Assembly (NCBI GenBank): GCA_029532415.1
Contig: JAQOTA010000053.1
Location: 3,286,001 to 3,350,000, forward strand
From: Marasmius tenuissimus
Lineage: Eukaryota > Basidiomycota > Agaricomycetes > Agaricales > Marasmiaceae
Reading direction: 5' to 3'
DNA: 64,000 nt
Position 1 is the first letter of the stretch. Every line of letters begins with the position of its first letter. A model generated the notes under the pieces. That model saw only the letters and a program-made list of their open reading frames with translations. It searched no databases and was not told the DNA's origin. The position numbers and the translations under genes were made by a program. This document shows positions 42,225-54,594 of the stretch, piece by piece.

Positions 42225-45200
42225 CTATTCGGACGAATAAAATTCAAGTCCAAGATGTTCTCTAAAAGCGGAGAACTTGACATGACCCAAATTCTTGGTA
42301 AACATGTCTGCAGGATTGTAGGCACCATCAATAAAGAAAAGATCGACCTTGCAGTCTGAAACACATTCGCGAATGTAATGGTAGCGAATATCAATGTGTT
42401 TGGTGCGACGTTCTTGAACTGGGTTAGAGGCGATAAAAATTGAGCCTTGATTATCTCCACATATGGGAACAGGAGTCATATCAATCCCAAGTTCAGAGAG
42501 TAACTGTCGAATCCACACAGCCTGACGACTACAGTCGGATAGTGCCATGTATTCAGCTTCAGTGGATGAAAGCGCAACAGTCTTCTGGGCGCGTGATTGC
42601 CAACAGAAGATGCCACCTGCCAATTTGAAGAAATAGCCTGTGATCGACCGACGTTTGATAGGATCAGCAGCCCAATCAGAATCAGTGAATGCTAGTAAAC
42701 CTCCGTCAGAGGCTCCATCATAGACCAGTGCATAGTCTGGAGTTCCTGCAAGATAGCGACAAATATAAAGCGCCTTCTTCAGGTGATCCTCCGATGGATT
42801 AGCAGAGAATTGAGAAAGCTTTGTAACAGCGTAGGCAATATCTGGACGAGTGCCAAGCATGATATACAGAAGCGATCCAATCACTGATTGATATCGAGCG
42901 CGACGTTCGGGATCAACAGGACCTTCGTTGGGTTGTGGAATATAGCCGGCGGGAAGAGGAGTATCTGCTGCTTTTGCATTCTGCATGCCAAATCGCTTCA
43001 AGACCTTCTTCAAGTAGTCAGTCTGGTCAAGAAGGATTTTACGGCCTCTGCGACGAATACGCATGCGCAAGAACTCTTTAACTTCTCCAGGATCACGGCA
43101 TTCCCAACGAGCCATAAACTCGGCTTTCTTCTTTTCAACAAAGGCTTTGTTGGGTCCAAGGAATAATGCATCGTCGACATAAATCAAAGCGATACATTCT
43201 TCACCAGTCTCACGATCTTTGCAGATGAAGAGACCTGCATCGGAAGTTAAGCGTTTGAAGCCCATTACTTCCATGGACGAGCTGAGGGCACGCCACCACT
43301 CAAGAGCGGCTTGCTTCAGTCCATATAATGCACGGCGAAGGCGATAGACTTTGCCTTCCTGACCCTTAACCTTGAAACCTTCAGGTTGATCCATATAGAT
43401 CTCTTCTTTAAGTTCGCCATAAAGAAAGGCGTTCTTCACATCCAATGCCTGAATGTGCCAGTTTTTGAGAGCTGCGAGTGCGAGCATCATCCGTACAGTT
43501 TCAAACCGTACAACTGGTGAGAAGATCTCGTCAAAGTCAACACCTTCGACCTGAGAGAAACCCTTGGCAACAAGTCGAGCTTTCTTTCGACTGTCTGACT
43601 TAACGTCAAACACCCATCTGTTTTTGACAGCCTTGTGACCTTTAGGTAGGTCAACCAATTCGAAGACCTTGCGCTTGCGAAGAGCCTCTAGTTCATCGCG
43701 GCAAGCAGCCTTCCATTCTCTCTGCTGCTCAGCTGGCAGCTTCAGTATGTCACGGAGAGTCCACTCTCGAACGTTAGACATATCGGTGAGGTCGTCGTGA
43801 ACGGGAACTGCCCGATTTTACAGATAAATCACGAAACCTACTCCCCCTTCCTGGGATAATTGTTGCACTAAGCTATCAGGTTGACTCCCCCTGGAGTTAC
43901 ACATGGTAGACAGACTGGCATGATTAGTCCCAGGAACCTTTCTAGGTCTGCCTCTCCTACGAGTAGTAGGCGGATCCATGGGTTCTCTATCACCCGTGGC
44001 ATCTCTCCATGTAGAATTTCTCTCCATATCACACACAATGCGCAAGGGATTATTTGGGTCTCGTTGTTCACCAAATACATTATCAGGTTGCTTAGTACCC
44101 GTCCGTTTCCTGCCTGAACGCCTTGGCGGCGGAGTCTGCTCTTGTCCACCCACTGGTGTAGGTGGCCTAGGAGGCTGGAACGGAGGATTGTTACGAATCA
44201 ACCTACTGTTTTCCCTTCCCTTGGTCCCCGGGTACTTTTTCCCCATGTTTTTCTCTTTATTTCCCATGGTTACATGTTCTCACCATCGCATTCTGGCCTC
44301 CATATCATTACCTGGTACTACCTGGTGTTCCACATTGTTTCCAGATATTTTCCCAGCATACCATATGGTTTCCACTATGACCCTGTTTCCACATGTATCC
44401 CTTGATTCTAATCACTTGTTCTTTCAGTTTTCCTGTTTTATCTTCGCTCCCATGATATCTCTACAGCTTGGTTCTGTCATATATAATCATGGACACTTCT
44501 AGATAGTTCCCCAGTCTGACAACTTCGTCTCATAGTGCTTGTTTCCAGCATGTACTATTATACACTTGCCCTACTCAATTCTATCTTCTCTCCTTCGCAC
44601 TCTTGTTGGTAGCTTGAGGGGTTTTCCTAGTCACTGGCCTCGTTCTTGACAAGGATCAGGATCAGGATGTTGACGTTCACCCTGAGGTACAGGACCATCT
44701 CCATCATCGTCATGAGGAGATTCCGATCGCTTTGGAAGGTTCTTGGGAGGATAAAGATCGTCATCAGACGAATCATCATCACTATCCGAAGAGAAGTTGG
44801 GATTTTCACCCAATACCAGCGGTATTTCAGGGATTTTACCCACCGGGGTAAAGCCACGCGGTTTCTTATCAGAACACTTCGGGAACAAATTTTCATCGAA
44901 CAGAGCAGTAGCGCTTTTGAAGATACTATTGTTGGACATCTTCATGAAGACATATCCTTTCATGCCTTCCTGAAAACCGATGAAGGTCATCAGTTCCGAA
45001 CGCGGAGATAACTTGTTAACTCGACGCTTTTCCGGAATAAACGCATACGCTGCACATCCGAATACTCGAAGATCCGAAACATCCGGTGCACTGCCATGCA
45101 ACTTCTCATGCGGGGTCAACCAACGTAAACGCTGGGACGGCGTTCGATTATGAAGTGCAACAGCGTGCAACACACAGAATTCCCACCAAGAAGGTGGAAG

Positions 45201-47894
45201 ACAAGCATCAAAGCGAAGAGCTTGAGCTTTCTCGACAATGGTCCGATTGAACCGTTCTGCACGACCATTCTGTTCCGGCGTATATGGAATGCTGGTCAGA
45301 ATTTTAATACCATGCTCCTTTAGTACATCATCGAAGGCATCGGATTTGTACTCTCCCCCTCCATCGGACATCCATTCCTTGATATCAACACCGAATTGTA
45401 CCTTCACCATAGCAATAAAGTCACGGAGCATCTTGACAGAGTCAGATTTGCGTCGCATGAGCATTGTCCAGCCATGTGAAGTACAGTCGTCGATGAACGA
45501 CATATACCATTTGTATTTGTGGTACAACTCAGTGGGGAATTGTTTGAGGTCGGAGTGGATTTTTTCGAAGGGTTTCGAGGCACGGGTAGTGGAATCAGGG
45601 AACGATCTGGAGTGCATCTTTCCTTCTGCACATCCTCGGCATAACCGGGTTTTCTTCGGTTTTCGGTCGAATTCCGGGAAGTTCTTAGTATGCTTCCGAG
45701 CTTTATCCAGAGCCTTGTCTGAACAATGTCCGAAACGTCTGTGTAGAACCTTGTAGTCACCTTTATCCATTGTTGACTTGGCCATTAAGCTACGAGCAGA
45801 GGCTTTCTGCGAGCTAACCCAATAAATGGTTTGACCAGGCATGAGCGGGTAAGATACCAATGACTGGTGTCGACCCTTTTGATAAAAAGCCAATTTGCTA
45901 GACGATCCGCGTACTTGCAGACCACCTTGCAAGAATTCTCCAAGAGAGAGAAGTCAAATTGACAGAAGCGGAACATAATAGACAGGATAGAGTCGCGTAA
46001 TGTGTTCCTCCATACGACCGTCAGATCCTTCAACAGAATGAGAGATGAACACAGTCCCTTTCCCTTTAATTTGGATAGGGTTGTCCTTCTGTGCAGTGTT
46101 TAGCTGCGGTCCATTGTTCATGGGTTCGTACTCAGCAAAATCTTCGAGATCATAAGTAAAGTGCGATGAAGCACCTGAATCGACAATCCACTCTTGCGAG
46201 CTTCCAGTCGCCTTCTTTCCCTTACAATTGGCACATGTGGCAAAGTGATCACCAATAAATTGCGCAAATTTCATACGGGACACAATATCCGAACTACTAC
46301 GTTTAGAAGCGGCTAATAAAGCGGCGCACTGTAGGTTCGTATCAGTGTTAGAAGAAAGACTGAGATAAGGCACTTGCCTGTCATCGTCAGATTCCTCAGA
46401 TCCGATGGAGACTGAATCGTACTCAACATCGTCGGAAAAACCAGCGGCATCTGCAATCTCGCTGTCAACGTCCATGGCACTTCCACTCGCAATCTCCGTA
46501 CGCAAAGAATTGTTTACAGCGTTCAACGCGATACGATCCTCACGCTCAGAGTCGGAGTCCTCATAAAAAGAATCATAGAGGTCGTAAACCTTCTCAACGC
46601 TCTTAGCACGCTTTGCAGGTGGAGCAGTGGAGAAGGGACCATCAATACGATGCTTGAGGGAGGAAGAGGAAGCAGCCGCATATCCCTGTTCAATAGGTTC
46701 AAGGACGTGGGCATACTTGGGAACACCAAGACGATCAGCAAGTCTGCGAGCAGCCTGAGCATTCTCAAAAACAGTACCACCAGAGGTAGCACCGGAGAAA
46801 CGCTGCATGTGGAGTGGATCCCGGGATCGGTCCGCGGGATGTACGACAGATGAAGTATGAGGAACAATGGGGGGTGAAGAGATGGACAAATGAGAGAGAG
46901 ACGCAATATGAGAATGACCCTTGTGAGAGGAGTCACCCTTGTTGTCCTGAGAATCACCCTTCTTCTTCCTGCCACGTCGGTTATTCTTCTTCTTCTGGTC
47001 GTTGTCGTTCTTAGACTGGTTGTTATTGTTAGACGTCGACGAAGGAGGATTAGACTGTTGGTTAAACTTCGGGTCCTTGTCCTTCTTCTTGACAGAAGAA
47101 ATGCGCGACGCGAGAGGAGCGGGTTTGCGGGATTCGTAGTGGTTAATGACGGCATCACGAGCCACTTTGAAAGTAAGTTCAGCTGGCGAGTTACCATTGG
47201 TAGCGAATTCACGAGCGTTGGCCCATGACTGTGGAATGATAGAGAGGAGGAGCATGGCTTTGACAAGGGTAGGGAGTTCGATCTGAGCTTCAGAGAGTTG
47301 GCCGAATAGAAGTTCAAGTCTGGCAATCTCAGGAACGGGGTTACCACCAGACAAACGAAACTCCATGACCGACTTGAAGTCAGCCCAAACAGACACAGAT
47401 GTCTGTTGACCATAACGAGCCTTGATCTTCTCCCAAGCACCCCAAGCCGTATCATCATCCTCAATAATACTCTGCACGGCAATGGTGGTGGTGGCACGTA
47501 GTGCACCCATAGCCTTGAATTCATACTTCTTCCAACGTTGATTATCCTTTTCATACCTGATAAGATCCTTCTCATACCTCTCCAAAGTGTTAGCATACTG
47601 CTCCAGGTCCTTAGCATACTGCTGCATCTGAGCGTCGGTAGGAGAGACCGTCTCCGTGCGTGTAGTTGCTTCAGTTGTAGTTGTAGCAGCAACAGTGATA
47701 GTGCGAGTAGTTGCTTTCGGTTCAGTCGGTTCGGTAGGTTTGTCGGGGGCATCAGGTTCAGGATCGTCATTGGTGTAATGGTCGTAGAACTCGTTGATCA
47801 TGGCATAGGTACCAAGACCCTTGGACCACTTGCGCCAGTTGACACCGCTGAAGACTTCAACAGTGGGGATAAGGGTAGACATAACAGGAGCCAT
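42225..47894 (-). pseudogene. Family-2 Copia gag-pol of E2, inactivated
   Basis: Start ATG at 47894, equivalent to 26800 in E1. It keeps the domain order of E1 with gag, protease (DSGASSH), integrase, RT (YVDDALF; RRALYGLKQA with the usual Arg) and RNase H. It is broken by TGA at 45954-45956 (CGA in E1), TAA at 43818-43820 (TTA in E1) and the solo LTR inserted at 44189-44651 in the integrase-RT linker. Apart from these, the frame is kept throughout. Confidence 0.92.
44189..44651 (+). repeat. Solo LTR of family T inserted in E2 (463 bp)
   Basis: TGTTACGAATC...TTCTTGACA, flanked by a perfect AGGAT duplication (44184-44188 and 44652-44656). AGGAT occurs once at the matching place in E1, so the insertion is dated after the E1/E2 family split. 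It shares most of its sequence with the solo LTR at 53510 in opposite orientation. Confidence 0.93.
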
Positions 47895-48210
47895 AGCGAT
47901 CTGGAGTAATAAAACAACGATCAGCATAGGTTCATCATCATAGGCAATGATAAAAGAAATCACTGCACGGTCAACGGCAATAGCCATCAATTGTTGTTGA
48001 GGACACAGTCCACCATCGTCAAACATCAATGAAGATGTCAACTTCACAGGTCCAGAACCGGTGTTAACGGTCTGCCCATCACGACAGCGATTAAGCAGTC
48101 ACAATGGTTATCAAGTGCAACGACCACAATAGCGCATCATCATAGGCAGCACACAGTAAAGGTGCACATCCTAGAGAGCTGCCATCGCAGGGCACATCGA
48201 CAGGGCACCA

Positions 48211-48222
48211 GGGCCCATAACC
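48211..48222 (-). promoter_or_regulatory. Primer binding site of E2, half-tRNA type
   Basis: GGTTATGGGCCC on the minus strand directly inside the 5' LTR. Confidence 0.8.
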
Positions 48223-48482
48223 TGTTGAGGCAGAGGTCCTGCCCACGCAGTGGCAGCATGGGACAGACTAGCTCACCTGGAGATAGGCTTAGAGGCAGCA
48301 ACGAGAGTAGTAAAAAGTACTGGTATTGTATGTAGATACAGAGCTACTTATATACTATACAGAGGTGGCTGTATCTTCTATAACAGGAGTGACTAGGAAT
48401 AGCATAGATCATAGTGAAAACGATTGAAGCATATATGCGGCCCGATACAACGGTCCATATATCCGGTAGTCCGGATTCAACA
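48223..48482 (-). repeat. 5' LTR of E2
   Basis: 260 bp. It carries CATAC and five T in sense reading, like the 5' LTR of E1. Confidence 0.93.
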
Positions 48483-48487
48483 TCTTT

Positions 48488-51400
48488 CTGATAAACTAAA
48501 GAGGGAAAACAAGAAAACACAATTGCTACAGTAACAGTACAAAGTGGTTTGATTGGAAAGCATCATTCTGACATGCTGTCTGATGAAGCATTTAAGGTGG
48601 CATGTTTAGAGACAGAATACTCAACAGTGGGCAAAAACATAATTGCAGATGTGTATGGAATATCCCAAGTTTGCAAGAGTTGGAGACAGGTTGTGAGAAT
48701 CCTTGTTGCTGGTCCTAGTTGAAGTTACAAGAACAGGGAGTTGAGTTAGGTGGTTTAGGAGTGAGGGTGGATTGAGGAATAAGTTTTGCTCTCCGGCAAG
48801 ACTCTGCTGACAATTACCATTGATATCCTGATTCTCTAATAGAATAAGCTCATGTCTCCTCAATCTAGCTTTAGAACATGCTGATTGTTGGCACTCTCTC
48901 TTCATCTATATTGCTGACCACAAGAGAATCCCCCACACAAACTTTTTCTGATCTGAAAAACACTTGAGTTTGGAAGCTCACTAGCATACATAAACACTCT
49001 CATCTTGGACATTGGTCTTGATCGTGACCTGTTGGCAAACTCAACGGCCATACAAGCTCACATCACTCCAAGAGTGGTCTCATAGATGCCTCATTTGAGA
49101 TGATGGTTCCTCAGATCTCTTTTTTCAAGACCAGGCAGGGGAATCTTGTCATTCATCCTGAGCTTGCCAACCTCTCCCTCACTGTGATGCCTTACCCAGC
49201 CAGATACCCCTGTCAATCCTTTCTTTATGACACACTCACAGGTATCTTTGAACATCTGGTTAGCCCAACACTCTATTCTTTGGCTTTGGAAACATTATAG
49301 CCTTGGGGAGTGGGCCCAATGGAAGACAAGGAGCTCTTAATAGAATCTATTGAACAGGCGACTGATGTTGTTACCACCACATCTTCAGAAGAACAGGATG
49401 GAAATGGTATTCCACTCATGTTTGCTCAACTGACTCAAGCTGGTTTCAATCCCCTTCTATAGCTCCCATCTCTCATATCTGTTGACGGTGACCCAAATCA
49501 CTGAATAGAACACTGAATAGTCTTTGAACTGGCATGACAAAGACATTGCTTACCAAAAAAGACTGTCAAACAAGCAGTTTTTTGAGTGGCAAAAAGGCAA
49601 GGAGAACCTCCAAAGGCAAAACAACCTTGACCTGGAGTTTACCACTGGGTGTCCAAAAAAGGGTAAGATCACAAATCTACTTAAGAAACTCAGAACACAA
49701 AGGCTGCAAACAGCTGTCATCACTTTGAAGGTGGAGGGGCTCCATATATGCAGCATGACCTTGGGATTTGGAGAATTCCTAAAGCTCCAAAAGGATGGGC
49801 TTATGCTGGCCTGCCCTTGTCTGATCTGCACTTTTTATGACAATCTCAACCAAAAACATTTTGATCTCTTTAATCTTGGTACCCTGCAGTGGTTATGTCT
49901 GAAAACTTACCTCAATGACTTATTTCTGTCATCTATTAAAAAAAAATAGCACAACATAGACTCGACCAGATTTATTTTTTCTTTTCCTTTCTTTTCCTCT
50001 CACTATGTTGGACAATATCCTGCTTCCCAGTGACACTCCCATTCCCAAGACTGCCACTTTCTTTATTGTTGGATACAATGAGTTCTTTTCAACAATCAGA
50101 TACACATTGAGCTTCTACATTGACATCAAAACCTTTAGACAATAGACAGATTATTATAGCTTCTACCAGGTCAGTAAGTTGGCCATCTGAGTAGCTCCAT
50201 TGTCAAATATCATCACTGACACATGTCAAATTTGACACCTGGACAGTGAGCTCCAATGCAAAGCAAGCACACATCCTCATCTAGAACTCAACTTACTATT
50301 CAAACAACAGGAAGAGATCATGTATTACACATGACTATGGGGATTCATGCCCGAATATACATGTGACCACTGGACCATCCTGGAAGCTCATGTCCCCCTC
50401 CATACAATTACCTCAGACGATCTACTGTGCCTTCAGTTATACTACTACAAAGACCATGAGATTGCTTTTACAATGGGTGTCTGCAGGATGAGAAATTTAA
50501 GGACTTATGGGGCAGAAAGATCTCTGGTACTGAGGTGCAAGGATGTATGAGCATGACAGCAAACTGGTCAAGAAGTTTCCATATTACCAATATGAGGACC
50601 CCTTTGGGATCTTATTGTAAGGCGGAGGGAGAACAGGAAGATATCCTCTCAACAAATTCCCATTTTATCAAGACTTTATCATCACTTTTTTATTCAATAG
50701 TACTGACATTCAATTGCTTTATCCACTACAGCCTTTCAAGGCATAGCAATTTGGTCTCATTTTCAGCCTACTTTCTGAAGGAGAGAAGTTTTACCAGGAT
50801 GAGCTGGACATAAATGAGGAGGCTGAGGTTGAGTACACATTATTACAGTGGGAAGACAAGCAAGATTTTGATTCTATGCTTAATGTGTATGTAGACACAC
50901 CATCCAACTTTGAAGTTAGTCTGTTGGCTATGTTGTCTTGTCTGCCCTCTCAATAAGTAGGTTTTGCCTTGTAACTTTACCGTTAGTATTTTCTTTTTCT
51001 TCTTTCTGTTGTGGCTGTTTCCATGTGTGCCTATTGCTTATCCTCTTTTGATCTTTTTACCATGCTTCTCTCTTGTACCACTATGTCCACTATTGATACC
51101 ATCATTATTAATGTCATATTTTGATGACCCCAAGTTTTGGGAAGAACAGCAATCACCTTTCAAGGAGCACAAGAGCCAAAAGATGGAGGAAGTCCTGAAA
51201 GATGCTTTACTCAGCACAGACCCCAACACTGGCTACAATGAACAAGTTTTCTAGTCAGTCTCTTTTCACATTTGCTAGATTCCAAGTTTTAGTTTCCTCA
51301 TTTTAACTGATTTTCTAGCTCTAGCCATCCCAATGGCACATCTCTCACTCCCAAAGAAGTCTTCAGAGATGTGTAGTGTTATTGTCAGGAATGTGTTGGT

Positions 51401-51955
51401 CTGATATCTGAAGACAGACTTTTGCAGTCTGTCAAGGGATGGAGAATGAGGAGAGAAGCACCTTCCTTGGCAAGTGCTTCTGAAAGGGCCAAAACTGCCA
51501 TATATATGCCCACTGCTGAACTCAGTGCCCAGTCAACATCAACACCATCTGCTCAAAGCTCATCACACTCTTGGATGACAAAAAGAACCTAGATCTCAGT
51601 TGAGAGCAGTGCAATGAACATTTGAAAGCTGAACAGCTTGCACAATGTTCTGACCTATGCTGCTACTTGGACCATTTTGACTGGCTGAACAATTATGATC
51701 ATCTCAAATGTCTTTACAACAACTAAGATAGAACAAAGGATAAATAGAAAGCATGAACTGTAAAAGAAAAAGCAAAAAAAATACACTTGTAATAATATCA
51801 TCAGAACCCTTGTTTTTCATACACAATAAACCAGTCTTTGACCAATCCTTCCATTGACTTGCACTGCCATACCATTGGCTTTGTATGACCTAAATGTTTT
51901 AATATATCTTTGTGGAATAACACCATGAAAGTCCAGAACAAGAGAATCAAGCTTT
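48488..51955. other. Degenerate AT-rich region with broken coding remnants
   Basis: Several stretches have coding-like composition but are broken by stops and shifts: about 49100-49300, 49524-49949 (141 codons, Lys-rich, starts in MNWHDKDIAYQKRL), 50347-50550, 50560-50950 and 51100-51254. I recognise no domain in them. They could be remains of one large old gene or transposon on the plus strand. Confidence 0.35.
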
Positions 51956-53345
51956 TTCAAACTGGAAGACAGAGAGAGGCACATTTTAACCAAGTATCAA
52001 TCATGTACAGGTCAGATCTTGAAGACAAGGGAGGTGGCCTTGTATTGACATCCATGAAAGGAAAGATGGACTTGTGAGCATCCTCATGGTTGACAGGGCT
52101 GATGTTAATAAAGAGAGAATGATGTCAACAGCATTGACAATCACTAGCTCACATATGTTTGGTACTGTGTCTAAGACCTGCAACAAGAGAGCAGGTTAAA
52201 ACATCAAGTGCTCCAGCAGCAATATGCAAAGAGAGTTTGCAACCCCAGACCAGTTGGTGAAATCAACTACCAAATCTGAGAAGAACCAGGAGCAATGTTC
52301 TCTATCCAAGCTATAAGCACAGAAAACTTTGTCATTTTTGCTCATAGTGGAAAAGACCCCATCATGTCTTTCATAACCAGCACCAGCCCTTCTAAAGATG
52401 GGTATTCAACCATGTCTAACATCCAACCCCATATCTGATGCAAGAAAGTGTCTCTCATATTTCCTGATTGCCTCTCTAGCATCTTGAGGCTGAGGATTTC
52501 AAGATTGGGATACTGCTGATGAGACAGTCTTCCTTGAGGAAACATCAGGCATATAAAGCTAGTCTGATGCACACCAACTTGGCATGTACCACCTTTGGAC
52601 AAGCCACCAGTAGAAAAATCACATTGTTTGGTGCTAGTGTGCAACAGAGGGCTGTAATGTGCTCGCCCAGGAGAACACTTCTGTCAGTATCAAAGACTGG
52701 TAGATCACTGAGAGGAACAGGTCTGCCATAAAAAAACAAACACTTTAACCACACAAGAGTCATCATTTCCCTGGATTCCCATACACAGTTCAGGATTTCA
52801 TGTAATGTCTTCCAGAGGTTTTCCAGCTGTATGAGTTGTTACACTCTCAAGATGAGTCATGTGAGGCAAGCCGTCAATGAAGAATGTCCAAGGAAGAGGA
52901 GGGTCAGAAACAGTGTGAGTGAGCCAGAGCTGGATTCTCAGAGCTATTACTAATCATTGAGAGTGATCCAGGAAAAGTTGGAGCAACATTGGATATTCCA
53001 TGTAACAACTCTTTTTTTTTTGTATGGGAGATGAGTGAGAGCAACAGAGAACAGCCTCTGGGCAACTTGAGATACGTCTTCAACAGAGAATTTGCTCCAG
53101 AGGTGAAATTGTTGGTTCTCCTCACATCTATTTTGATATGAAGAATACTCTCCACATCTCTGGTGTGGAGAGTGCCACCTCTTGCCAAAGATCATAGACT
53201 TGAAGGATTCTTGTTTATTCACAGTCAACACAACCCATGCAATTGGTTGAGATTTGGACCAGAGTCAAGCTTTCATAGAATATCTTGGATAAAATCTCTG
53301 GAGGCATACAGTTGATCAGTGCTGCCACATCACCTTAAAAGAATG
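51956..53345 (-). pseudogene. F-box/LRR-like protein pseudogene
   Basis: On the minus strand INCMPPEILSKIFYESL (near 53315-53265) resembles the F-box consensus of the large agaricomycete F-box family. It is followed by VYDLWQEVALSTPEMW (near 53190-53145), the usual 'VCKxWRxIALxTPxLW' segment. Further down are leucine-rich pieces (HLPCLQDLTC near 52010; LEILSLKMLERQSG near 52490). Stops and frameshifts separate these pieces and no intact frame exists. Such proteins act as SCF ubiquitin ligase adaptors, but this copy is dead. Confidence 0.6.
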
Positions 53346-53509
53346 GTGTCAAAACAGTACCCAGTTTGGAAGAGATAAGATAAAAGTCTTACTGTCACCA
53401 GCAGAATTTTTGTTGGTCATTGTTGTCATAAAAGGGAAAGAAGAGAAGATTACAAGCAGAAAAAAAAAGTACATTTCCCCACCTTTCTTTGAGTCTCTTT
53501 CTCTCTCTC

Positions 53510-53978
53510 TGTCAAGAACGAGGCCAGTGACTAGGAAAACCCCTCAAGCTACCAACAAGAGTGCGAAGGAGAGAAGATAGAATTGAGTAGGGCAAGTGTA
53601 TAATAGTACATGCTGGAAACAAGCACTATAAGACAAAGTTGTCAGACTGGAGAACTATCTAGAAGTGTCCATGATTATATATGACAGAACCAAGCTGTAG
53701 AGATATCATGGGAACAAAGGTAAAAAGGGAAAAATGAAAGAACAAGTGATAAGAATCAAGGAATACATGTGGAAACACTGTCATGATGGAAACCATATGG
53801 TATGCTGGGAAAACATCTGGAAGCAATGTGGAACACCAGGTAGTATCAGGTAATGATATGGGGGCCAGAATGCAATGGTGAGAACATGTAACCATGGGAA
53901 ATAAAGAGAAAAACATGGGGAAAAAGTACCCAGAGACCAAGGAAAGGGAAAACAGTAGGTGGATTTGTAACACACACA
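53510..53978 (-). repeat. Solo LTR of family T
   Basis: Plus-strand reading TGTCAAGAACGAGGCC...GGATTTGTAACA, the same length (463 bp to 53972) as the LTR at 44189. The left flank is CTCTC (53505-53509). CTCTC also follows at 53979-53983 after a short CA expansion, which probably makes it the target duplication. Confidence 0.8.
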
Positions 53979-54343
53979 CTCTCTCCTTTTCTTGCAAAGA
54001 ACCCAAAGAAAGGTAAAGTTTGTTTGGAAGCAACAGTTCATGTCAGATGGAGCTTTATTTGGATAGGGGCTGAATAGCACATCCAGCTCCAAAATACCAC
54101 AAACAAGAACAGTACCAAGTTTTGCATTACATTGTTGACAAAAAAAAAAACAAAAAACAATATAAAAGTACATTTTGATACTGTCTACCTTCCAAGAAGA
54201 GAATCAGAAAAAGAAAGCATTCTCATCCAATGCTGCCACTCTCTATTTCTCCTTTACAAGCCGGCAATCAATAATCTTGCTATTTACTTTCTGTGAACAC
54301 ACTCTTACAGCCATGCCCATCTCCAAGAGGTTTTCAAATCTCT

Positions 54344-54526
54344 TCACATATGGACCAGGGACTGTCTCTTAAGATTGAGCCAAAGCAAGTCAAGTTTTGT
54401 AAACCCAAGTAACAAAGAGAATTGCTTCCTCATCATTGATTCTAGCATCTCATCCCTGGGGGACTTAACCAAGCAGAGGCACAGTTGTCTTAGATGAGGT
54501 AGATGATAAGGCTCAGACATCCACAA
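54344..54526 (-). pseudogene. Leucine-rich remnant, possibly from an F-box gene
   Basis: A 60-codon minus-strand frame with LPHLRQLCLCLVKSP and GFTKLDLLWLNLK resembles leucine-rich repeats of fungal F-box proteins. It lies beyond the solo LTR from the F-box pseudogene and may be a second remnant. Confidence 0.3.
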
Positions 54527-54585
54527 GAGATGGTTGGTTTGGCTATTAGCATTTGTCTATATGAGATATTTGCTAGGTCAGGCTC

Positions 54586-54594
54586 TGTTACATC
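54586..54594 (+). repeat. Start of a G2-family LTR, split by the hAT element
   Basis: TGTTACATC equals the first nine bases of the G2 LTR at 17702. The LTR continues after the hAT element at 57927 (GTTACATCCATGCACC). Confidence 0.6.

Larger units (their letters stand above)
41925..48482 (-). mobile_element. Ty1/Copia family 2, element E2 (inverted relative to E1), with inserted solo LTR
   Basis: LTRs at 41925-42183 (3') and 48223-48482 (5'), primer site 48211-48222 and polypurine tract 42184-42195. The total of 6,558 bp includes a 463-bp solo LTR and its duplication; without them it is 6,090 bp, matching E1. The flanks are CCCAG (41920-41924) and TCTTT (48483-48487), which do not match each other but match the flanks of E1 in reverse complement. 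Confidence 0.95.

Noticed and set aside
49524..49949. A 141-codon plus-strand frame as a functional gene
   Set aside because: It starts within broken coding-like remnants, has low-complexity Lys runs at the end and shows no domain I recognise.
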